From JBMYRH01 sp049602155 (GTDB taxonomy: Bacteria; Myxococcota_A; UBA9042; PHBI01; JBMYRH01), in contig JBMYRH010000029.1 in NCBI GenBank assembly GCA_049602155.1, positions 4,114 to 68,113 of the forward strand: a DNA stretch of 64,000 nt. Reading direction: 5' to 3'. Positions 58,601 through 64,000 of this stretch are shown here, piece by piece. Every line of letters starts with the position of its first letter. Position 1 is the first letter of the stretch. The translations under genes were made by a program, and so were the position numbers. The notes below the pieces were generated by a model. That model saw only the letters and a list, made by a program, of their open reading frames with translations. It had not been told where the DNA came from and made no database searches.

Positions 58601-61600
58601 TACCGGCCGGCGCCTCGGCCTGGTCCCAGCGGGCCTCGACCTCGGCCTGGGTGCAGACGTGGCTGCCCGCGCCGCAGGTGTTGGCATCGTTTTGGCCATA
58701 GACGAGGCGGTTGCTGTCTGACTGGCAGTAGGCCATGTCCGAGCGCTTCCAGACCTCGGGGCCGCCCTCAACTGAGCCGTCAGCGCAGGTGGCGATACCG
58801 TGGGTTCCGCGGTTGGATGGGATGGCCTCACTCACAGTCGAGGCGGAGTAGCTGCTGCCGCCCGGGGCGCCGCCGATGATCTCCGAGAAGTGGATCTCGA
58901 TGCCGCCCGTGCCCGACTTCACTGCGACGGAGTGGTCGGCGTGGTCAAAGTCATGACCGTAGACCGCCGAGAGCGCGACCATCGGGTGGCCGGTTTCGCT
59001 GTAGAGCGTCTCGGGGTAGGGCTCGTCGGGGTTCAGGCGGACCGAGCTGTCATGCAAGATCGCGGAGGCCTGCGCGGTGAACCGGGTGTGGCCGACGATG
59101 TCCAGGCGGCTCGCCACATCGAGCCGCGTGGTCTCGGGCGCGAAGTTGATGTCGCCGGTGAAGTCAGTGCGGCCTGCGACCACCGACCAGTCGACCTCTC
59201 CTGTGGATGAGTCATAGGCGTAGCCGCCGTAGATGGACATGCTCAGGCCCAGGGTGGGCACCGCCATCTCACCTTGCGCGACGAAGATAGGCTCATTGGC
59301 GAAGCCCGCGCGGATGACCGCCTCGGTGATGGTCGCGACCGGCAGGTCCGGGGTGCCGGGGTAGCCGTCATTGGCGAGGAAGTTCGCGGCGGCCTCGGGG
59401 TTCGGGTTCAGGTAGATGGCGTGGGGGTAGTCGTCGACAGCGGTCGCGTCGACGTCGTTACAGTCCTCGTCGATGCCGTTATCGGGGATGTCGGTCGCGC
59501 CCGGGTGGATCCAGGGCTTGGCGTCGTCGCAGTCGCCGTCGGCCTCGCTGCGCCCGTCGAGGTCGTCATCGACGTCAAAGGCGTCGACGACGCCGTCGCA
59601 GTCGTTGTCGAGCCCGTCATGCATATTCTCTATCGCGCCAGGGTGGACCCAGTCGCTGAAGTCGTTGCAGTCGTCTCCGCCGCAGCCCGCGTAGCCGTCG
59701 CCGTCGATGTCCGCGATGTCGGTGTCGCCGCTGCAGTCGTTATCGACCCCATCGCCACAGATCTCAGGCGCCCCTGGGTGGACCAGTGGGTTTTGGTCGT
59801 CGCAGTCACCGGCACACGGCGCGTAGCCGTCGCCATCCTCGTCGATGTCTCCGGTTTCATCGGTGCACAAGCAGGCGTCGATGCCGCCGGTGCATGCGCC
59901 TTGTTGGCACGTGGTGCCGCTTGTGCACTCATCGCCATCGTCACAAGCGACTCCATCCTCGTAGGTCACCGTGCAGCCTGCGCCGTTGGGCGTCGAGGTC
60001 GCTTCACAGGCCCCGGGTGTGCAGGTGTAGGTCTCACCTTCGCACACGCCGTCAGCGTCACAGACGTCGTCTTTGGTCGTCATCTCGCCGTCGTCACAGC
60101 TCGCGCCCTCGGCCTTTGGGGTGATGGCGCAGCCGGTGCCGTTCGGGACGGCGCTCGCGTCACAGGGGCCAGCGACACACACGATCTCATCGCCGACACA
60201 CTGGCCAGCGGAGTCACAGGTGTCGTCTTTGGTACCGGGATCTTGGTCGTCGCAGTCGGTGCCCTCGGGGATGTTGATCGTGTCGCAGTCGGTGCCGTTG
60301 TGTGTTGACGACTCTTGGCAGGGGCCGGGTTCGCAGCTGTACGCCACGCCTTCGCAGCTGCCAGACCCATCGCAGGCGTCGCCCATCGTCGTCAGGTCAT
60401 CGTCGTCGCAGGCCGCGCCAGCGACGGTGTAGGTGTAGTCGCAGTCAAAGCCGTTGGGCGTCGCGCTGTCGACGCAAGCGCTCACGTCACAGGTGTAGGG
60501 TTGACCCACACAGCTGCCGTCACCGTCACAGGCATCAAACTGGGTGTTCTCGTCGCCGTCGCTGCACGAGACGCCTGCGGGGTGGTTGGTGACGATGCAG
60601 CCGTCACCATCAGGGGTCGATGAGGCTTGGCACTGGGTCGGGGCACACTCGTAGGTCTCGCCTTGGCAGCCTCCCTGGCCGTCACAGATGTCACCGGTGG
60701 TCGCCGCGTTGCCATCGTCGCAGGGCTGACCGTAGGCCCAGAAGGTCACGTCACAGCCGACACCGTTCGGGGTTGACGAGAGCTGACAGTCTGTCGGGGT
60801 GCAGGTGTAAGGGGTGCCGACACAGTCACCGGCGGCGTCACAGGCGTCGGCCTTGGTCCCGGCGTTCTGGTCGTCACAGGTCACGCCCACAGGCTTAGGG
60901 ACGACCACGCAGGTGTCACCGTCCGGGGTGGAACTCTGATGGCAGGGGCCGAGCGGGCATTCAATCAGTGTGCCTGCGCACAGGCCCTGAGCGTCACAGG
61001 TGTCGTTGATGGTCCCAGGGACGCCGTCGTTACAGGCCGAGCCCTCGACCTTGAGCGTGACGTCGCAGTCCTCGCCATTGGGGACCGAGGTGACCTCGCA
61101 GGGGCCGGGCTCACAGGTGTAGGTCTCGCCGAGGCATTGGCCGGCGGCGTCGCAGACGTCGTCTTTGGTCTCCGCGTCGTCATCGTCGCAAGGAGAGCCA
61201 TTGGGGCTGTAGATGTTGTCGCAGTTGAAGCCGTTGGGGCTGGCGCTCAGGACGCATGCGCTGACCTCGCAGGTGTACGCTTCGCCCGCACATCCCCCCG
61301 CGCCGTCACAGGCGTCGAACTTCGTGGTGTTGTCGCCGTCGTTACAAGCCACGCCGGCGACCTGGTAGTTCAGGAGACACTCGCCGTCATTCGGGGTGAC
61401 GCTGGTCACGCATTGGCTCGGGCCAGGGCAGGTGAAGGGGGTGCCGATGCAGGCGCCCGCGCCGTTACAGATGTCGTCTTTAGTGTTTGGGTTCCCGTCG
61501 TCGCAGGCGTAGCCACCGGCCCAATAGGTCACCGAGCAGCCTGAGCCGTCGGGGGTTGACGAGGCTTCACACTGGGTCGGCGTGCACACGTAGGGGGTGC

Positions 61601-63626
61601 CCATGCAGGTCGAGCCGCCGTCACAGAGGTCGCCCTTGGTGCTTGGGTTGCCGTCGTCACACGCGGTCCCTGCGGGCTTGGGGACCACCGCGCAACCATC
61701 GCCCTCAGGGGTGGCGCTGGCGTCACAAGGGCCAAGGGGGCAGTCGGCGGGGAGGCCGACGCAGCCGCCGGCGCCATCGCAGGCGTCGTCCGTGGTCCAG
61801 ACGTTGTCGTCATCGCAAGGGGTGCCGACAGGCTGTGGCAGCGCCACGCAGCCCTCGCCGTTGGGGACTGATGAGATCTCACAGGGCCCAGGCTCACAGG
61901 TGAAGGGCACGCCGGCACAGAAACCTTCCCCGTCGCACGCGTCATCTTTGGTGCCCGACACACCGTCGTCACAGGCTGCCCCTTGGGGACTATAGACCGC
62001 GTCGCAGTCAAAGCCGTTGGGGGTCGCGGCGGTTTGGCACGTCCCGACCTCGCAGGTGTAGGGCTGGCCTGCGCAGCCGCCCTCACCGTCGCAGGCGTCG
62101 AACTTCGTCCCCGAGTCACCGTCATCACACGCTGCACCCTGGGGCAGGTGCACTTCGAGGCAGCCGTCCCCGTCGGGCTCTGATGAGACTGTGCAGGGGC
62201 CCGGCACACAGCCATAGACCGTGCCTTGGCAGGTCCCTTGGCCGTCACAGATGTCATCCGAGGTGCTGGGGTCGCTGTCGTCGCAGGGCTGGCCAGCGGC
62301 CCAGTACAAGACATCGCAGCCCTGACCGTTGGGCTCACTGGCGAGCTCGCAGGGGCCTGGCTCGCAGGTGTACGTGGTCCCCAAGCACCCGCCGGCGCCG
62401 TCGCAGGAGTCGTTCTTGGTGGTGGTGTCATTGTCGTCGCAGGCCGCGCCCGACGGCTTGTAGGTGACATCACAGGTCTCGCCGATGGCCACGGCGTCGA
62501 GGATGCAAGGGCCGTAGGGGCAGGGGGTCTCTTCGCCGGCGCAGGAACCGTCTGCCTGACAGGCGTCGTCTTTGGTGCCCGGGTCGCCGTCATCACAGGC
62601 GGCGCCGATCATGATGTCGTTGGTGCACTCGCCAGAGCTCAGGCAAGTGTCGAGCGTACAAGGGTCGTCGTCATCACAGGGCTCGCCCTCATCGATCTCG
62701 CCGTCGCAGTCGTCGTCGATGGCGTTGCAGCTCTCGGGCTCAGGCGTCGCGGCCTCGCAGGGGGCGAGGCCGTCCTCGGAGCAGCCTCGGACAGCGGTGC
62801 ATGTCCCGTACTCATTGGTGACAGAGCACTCGGTCGCGAGCCCAAGCTCGATGGCTTGCGCCGAGCAGTCGCAGAGGCCGTCTTCTAGGACGCACTGAGT
62901 GCTGGTCCCGCCACTCATGGAGGTCGACTCTTGGCAGATGAAGCCCGAGGGGCAATCGGCATCCGCTTCACAGCTGGCGCCGCAGAAGCCGCCTTCTCCT
63001 TCGTAGTCGACACACGCGGCCTGGCCGGTGTCGGATTCGCAGTCGCTCTGCCCGACGCAGGGGCTACAGAGGTGCTCGAAGTTAGAGACGCAGATGAAGG
63101 TGGGGTCGGAGCTCCCGAGCTGGACCTGTTCGCAGGACCAGCCAGCCGGGCACTCGCTGTCGCAGGTCTTGCTGCAGACGCTGTCGCCGAGGTGAGCCAG
63201 GCACAGGCCGGAGAAGCAGTCGTCATCGGTGGCGCAGGGGTCGCCGAAGTTGCCGGTCTGCACAGGCTCACTGCCGCTGTCGTCGAGCGAGGTCGCGTCG
63301 CTGAGGGCCGTCGTGTCTGCGGGGCCGCTGGTGGTGTCCGTGGGGGCGGTGCCCGTGTCATCGGTCGTGGGTGGGGCCTGGGTGTCCTGGGCGCTCGCAT
63401 CCGATGCACCAGGGTCCGTGACTGGCGTCGTGGTGTCCGTGAAGGCCGGTGAGCTTCCGTCATCAGCGACGCAGGTCCCCGCGACGCAGATGAGCCCTGT
63501 GTTGCAGGTCGCGTTGGGGTAGCAGGCCTGGCCTGGATCTCCCTGTCCCGTGTTGCCCTCAGTGCCGCCACAAGCGGCAGCGATTAGCGAGAGGCTAAAG
63601 AACAGGATCAGCGTTAAGTTCTTCAT
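55614..63626 (-). CDS. Giant modular lipoprotein: Cys-rich super-repeat, MopE-type repeats, beta-helix and three C-type lectin domains (2,670 aa)
   Basis: The signal peptide ends in IAAACGG (Cys19); the internal ATG at 63626 gives this, so the longer frame to 63704 is rejected. In order: a D/T/P-rich linker (60-125); Cys-rich, EGF-like units (125-365); 17 repeats of about 52 residues (366-1250); three MopE-type Asp-rich repeats (1258-1397: DEDGDGYAPCAGDCDD, PGAPEICGDGVDNDC); a beta-helix-like region (1400-1600); C-type lectin domains at 1703-1862, 2027-2148 and 2160-2417, the first two with EPN calcium/sugar motifs; a second beta-helix; and a choice-of-anchor-Q-like end (NSPAIDAG, IDRGAHEYQ). 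It is probably a surface glycan-binding adhesin. The composition is hard to assemble, so small errors are possible. Confidence 0.88.
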   Translation of the reverse strand: MKNLTLILFFSLSLIAAACGGTEGNTGQGDPGQACYPNATCNTGLICVAGTCVADDGSSPAFTDTTTPVTDPGASDASAQDTQAPPTTDDTGTAPTDTTSGPADTTALSDATSLDDSGSEPVQTGNFGDPCATDDDCFSGLCLAHLGDSVCSKTCDSECPAGWSCEQVQLGSSDPTFICVSNFEHLCSPCVGQSDCESDTGQAACVDYEGEGGFCGASCEADADCPSGFICQESTSMSGGTSTQCVLEDGLCDCSAQAIELGLATECSVTNEYGTCTAVRGCSEDGLAPCEAATPEPESCNAIDDDCDGEIDEGEPCDDDDPCTLDTCLSSGECTNDIMIGAACDDGDPGTKDDACQADGSCAGEETPCPYGPCILDAVAIGETCDVTYKPSGAACDDNDTTTKNDSCDGAGGCLGTTYTCEPGPCELASEPNGQGCDVLYWAAGQPCDDSDPSTSDDICDGQGTCQGTVYGCVPGPCTVSSEPDGDGCLEVHLPQGAACDDGDSGTKFDACDGEGGCAGQPYTCEVGTCQTAATPNGFDCDAVYSPQGAACDDGVSGTKDDACDGEGFCAGVPFTCEPGPCEISSVPNGEGCVALPQPVGTPCDDDNVWTTDDACDGAGGCVGLPADCPLGPCDASATPEGDGCAVVPKPAGTACDDGNPSTKGDLCDGGSTCMGTPYVCTPTQCEASSTPDGSGCSVTYWAGGYACDDGNPNTKDDICNGAGACIGTPFTCPGPSQCVTSVTPNDGECLLNYQVAGVACNDGDNTTKFDACDGAGGCAGEAYTCEVSACVLSASPNGFNCDNIYSPNGSPCDDDDAETKDDVCDAAGQCLGETYTCEPGPCEVTSVPNGEDCDVTLKVEGSACNDGVPGTINDTCDAQGLCAGTLIECPLGPCHQSSTPDGDTCVVVPKPVGVTCDDQNAGTKADACDAAGDCVGTPYTCTPTDCQLSSTPNGVGCDVTFWAYGQPCDDGNAATTGDICDGQGGCQGETYECAPTQCQASSTPDGDGCIVTNHPAGVSCSDGDENTQFDACDGDGSCVGQPYTCDVSACVDSATPNGFDCDYTYTVAGAACDDDDLTTMGDACDGSGSCEGVAYSCEPGPCQESSTHNGTDCDTINIPEGTDCDDQDPGTKDDTCDSAGQCVGDEIVCVAGPCDASAVPNGTGCAITPKAEGASCDDGEMTTKDDVCDADGVCEGETYTCTPGACEATSTPNGAGCTVTYEDGVACDDGDECTSGTTCQQGACTGGIDACLCTDETGDIDEDGDGYAPCAGDCDDQNPLVHPGAPEICGDGVDNDCSGDTDIADIDGDGYAGCGGDDCNDFSDWVHPGAIENMHDGLDNDCDGVVDAFDVDDDLDGRSEADGDCDDAKPWIHPGATDIPDNGIDEDCNDVDATAVDDYPHAIYLNPNPEAAANFLANDGYPGTPDLPVATITEAVIRAGFANEPIFVAQGEMAVPTLGLSMSIYGGYAYDSSTGEVDWSVVAGRTDFTGDINFAPETTRLDVASRLDIVGHTRFTAQASAILHDSSVRLNPDEPYPETLYSETGHPMVALSAVYGHDFDHADHSVAVKSGTGGIEIHFSEIIGGAPGGSSYSASTVSEAIPSNRGTHGIATCADGSVEGGPEVWKRSDMAYCQSDSNRLVYGQNDANTCGAGSHVCTQAEVEARWDQAEAPAGKFYGKVEGSDLVTGWYGDLDPFALGTQTCDGQLIHEDNEGWRCYKRFDSNASSWGDARNKCEAWGGHLLTLRSGAEWQAVHDNVLGTHGSHYYIGAIYEGSTSCCCNNGCNKGNTGLYNWKYQGGGTLPSVYQNWRSGEPNDPNGYCCGNDDHHAVFMHHKNTDSSYSGRFYNGDDDDDRGYICERGVEIPSLPVDEQSLLVFPAVVQGLNTPGGSGHCGPQFGSHQDSNNSCGMMCCTNGPGTTSASANPEQMSEITNSLIVGGKGSAGSGTTPGGNVTLVLGGARIVGSLLTGGAPGTSSGGLAGTWEGVQRTDSVLSSRIVQKGAAIGQETPQTMPSINLARQTPENKCEERLFEGHTYRICDTYTTMWDTAKSACRDWGGYLTTITTPAENDFLSAFLSGNAWIGYNDLQAENSFAWDGAATTTYYENWDSSEPNSDGANNEDCSYVNSSGVWFDTYCDTELRYICEKDHVVPSASVRDCSITTHEGSEYALCTASHGQGGDQGTAVGRSDWHSAQQRCDDWGGDLAVLETTAETDYLDGLLTEHTWVSGTQGESCSAVGNGLWPSWATAEDAISALGVANGDSFTIEVPVTAGGEDGPVTITIGSNPVATDHTIMINWSQAGGDGSDDIAKLIRMAVNGEDPEGAPKATNPGVIFSADAIVYATEGTRGASGVKGLIASQGSHSKRITLTSDNPGAGGNDTTLANISGDLVLETTLSGGATASATCTDNKPYVCERAIGMSPSEVEVMATAVMLEAGQTMDLTRIELGTSASTWGFTGVLADSVTDASVTASSIHIASDKRALGAWVSDGTFSGNEVALKAADDSTAFVHHDASMPSYNNTLVVDSEGTALQLSGDSGGAVNTLMSVASNGTCMMDHAHDSSKSVLSANRYEGCGGFVYADAGYFYAIPAFIGFKGAYPECDATFTDGDGILFSSPLLWLYDLQVNSPAIDAGIPLDTIGITESKDYDLMRNPRIQGATIDRGAHEYQAP
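56376..57149 (-). other. C-type lectin domain 3, split by an inserted beta domain
   Basis: The domain opens YALCTASHG, continues WHSAQQRCDDWGGDLAVLETTAETDYLDGLL and closes 170 residues later with TCTDNKPYVCERA. Between them (residues about 2232-2402, DNA 56421-56933) is a domain with GDSFTIEVPV, DIAKLIRMAVNG and ITLTSDNPGAGGNDTTLANISG. Its pattern resembles beta modules seen in phage and adhesin proteins. The EPN motif of domains 1 and 2 is absent here. Confidence 0.7.
57183..57548 (-). other. C-type lectin domain 2 with EPN and WFD motifs
   Basis: CEERLFEGHTYRICDTYTTMWDTAKSACRDWGGYL starts the fold, SEPNSDGANNEDC has the EPN calcium/sugar motif, and VWFDTYCDTELRYICE closes it with a WND-like WFD. 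The motif set predicts mannose/GlcNAc-type binding. Confidence 0.8.
58041..58520 (-). other. C-type lectin domain 1 with an EPN motif
   Basis: WRCYKRFDSNASSWGDARNKCEAWGGHLLTL begins the fold, NWRSGEPNDPNGYCCGNDD carries EPN, and DRGYICERG closes it. It has an insertion with a Cys cluster (STSCCCNNGCNKG) not found in ordinary domains. Confidence 0.75.
59436..59855 (-). repeat. Three MopE-type Asp-rich repeats
   Basis: Each repeat reads D-x-D-x-DG-(Y/R)-x-G-D-C-(D/N)-D-x(n)-HPGA, with a following GxDxDC (GVDNDCSG, GLDNDCDG, GIDEDCND). MopE repeats are calcium/metal-binding modules of extracellular bacterial proteins and normally occur in tandem, as here. Confidence 0.85.
59877..62531 (-). repeat. 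Seventeen 52-residue Cys-rich repeats arranged as a 5-unit, 260-residue super-repeat
   Basis: The unit is C-x4-C-x9-C, then G-x2-CDD-x5-T-x2-DxCDGxGxC-x-G, about 156 bp long. Units of the same type recur every five: tryptophan-type units (YWAAGQPCDD, YWAGGYACDD, FWAYGQPCDD) begin near residues 419, 679 and 940. The matching Y-T-C-T-P unit near 1200 gives spacings of 260, 261 and 260. The other four types (KFDACDG, NGFDCD-SP, EPGPC-SVPNG, PLGPC-KPAG) repeat in the same phase. So one five-unit block was duplicated to about three copies after single-unit expansion. Confidence 0.85.
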
Positions 63627-63787
63627 GGTTAGACCTACGTCAGCGGCGTCTTTCACGTGTCCGAAGCCGACACTATATCGGGTAGCGATGACCTTGAACA
63701 CCACGTTGCGCGGGTGTTGTTACCGCGGTTCACCCTTCGGTGACGAGGTCACCTTGGGGACAGCTCGAAGCTCGGCGCTGCCAAGGT

Positions 63788-64000
63788 TCATCGGAGGCGG
63801 CTCACCTCGGTCACGGCCGTCATGAGCGCTTCGAGGTCCTCGCAGCCATTGATCGCCTCGGAGCTGAGGAGCTCAGTCGCCGTGTCGGCCTCGACCGCGA
63901 GCAACACAGGCAGAGGCGCGTCGGGGGCGAGCCACTCGGTGGCTGTATCGCGATAACGGAAGCTGACCGGCATGGGCAACGCGGCGATGAATTCGGCCCA
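63788..64000 (-). CDS. Unknown protein, C-terminal part only (runs off the right edge)
   Basis: The reading frame is open from the right edge, with the last 70 residues visible (WAEFIAALPMPVSFRYRDTA, then EWLAPDAPLPVLLAVEADTATELLSSEAINGCEDLEALMTAVTEV). It ends at 63788. No membrane segment is seen and I recognise no family. The gene begins outside the window, so its start and function cannot be judged. It lies 160 bp upstream of the giant lipoprotein gene on the same strand. Confidence 0.5.
   Translation of the reverse strand, partial: WAEFIAALPMPVSFRYRDTATEWLAPDAPLPVLLAVEADTATELLSSEAINGCEDLEALMTAVTEVSRLR

Noticed and set aside
59877..62531. Regular repeats resembling a CRISPR array at DNA level
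   Set aside because: Repeats are 156 bp, translate into one Cys-rich protein unit, and have no unique spacers or cas genes.
61529..62596. Long minus-strand frame rich in Pro/Ser/Thr/Ala within the repeat region
   Set aside because: It is a frame-shifted reading of the 156-bp repeats of the giant lipoprotein; the low-complexity composition follows from GC-rich repeats.
1..64000. tRNA, rRNA, insertion sequences, integrase or phage genes
   Set aside because: No cloverleaf, rRNA-like stretch or transposase-like protein was recognised on either strand; a covariance-model scan was not possible here.

Overview
The window is about 64 kb of GC-rich bacterial DNA with a bias to G or C at third codon positions. 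Nearly all of it is coding, on both strands. I see no rRNA, tRNA, CRISPR array, transposase, integrase or phage gene. Three traits point to a Myxococcota-like (former delta-proteobacterial, possibly Bradymonadia-type) aerobe from a marine or saline habitat. There are many lipoproteins with Asp/Thr/Pro-rich linkers after the lipobox. There are surface proteins built from MopE-type, Kazal, C-type-lectin and PQQ-propeller modules. There is a complete sodium-pumping NADH:quinone reductase operon. The taxonomic placement is inference.

Layout. 1-13 kb holds accessory and housekeeping genes: ornithine cyclodeaminase-like (partial), two lipoproteins, an EF-hand protein, a VF530-type DNA-binding protein, a quinone oxidoreductase, a C39-like lipoprotein, a phosphodiesterase/LamG lipoprotein coupled to an AlkB-like dioxygenase, an alpha/beta hydrolase, a probably frameshifted membrane protein, a luciferase-like oxidoreductase, a YebC regulator, a hidden 38-residue membrane peptide and a MATE pump. 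13-21.5 kb holds an NHL-propeller lipoprotein, an unknown membrane protein, a metallophosphoesterase, PAP2, a polysaccharide deacetylase-like protein, a BLUF photoreceptor and a GST. 21.5-26 kb holds a long-form GAPDH and a signalling pair: a response regulator with a degenerate HD-GYP domain, and a ferredoxin/adenylate cyclase/heme peroxidase fusion. 26-27.2 kb holds a miniature MotA-like protein and an SseB-like protein. 27.2-34.6 kb is nqrABCDEF-apbE-nqrM, all on the minus strand. 35-48.9 kb holds a second MATE pump, two formylglycine-enzyme-fold proteins around an epimerase, two PQQ-type propellers, a large acidic/lysine-rich protein, an HD hydrolase and a Kazal lipoprotein. 49-52.9 kb holds glutamate dehydrogenase and a Rieske/cytochrome b-c pair. 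53-64 kb holds a Cys/His-repeat protein, a Cys-rich lipoprotein, YccF, a 2,670-residue modular lipoprotein and a partial gene at the right edge.

How it fits together. Na+-NQR (with its flavin transferase and maturation factor) feeds electrons to the quinone pool, and the Rieske/cytochrome b-c complex can take quinol electrons on to a c-type acceptor. The ferredoxin/cyclase/peroxidase fusion and the BLUF protein suggest redox, peroxide and light sensing. The most unusual items are that fusion, and the giant lipoprotein, whose 52-residue Cys-rich repeats are arranged in a higher-order 260-residue super-repeat.
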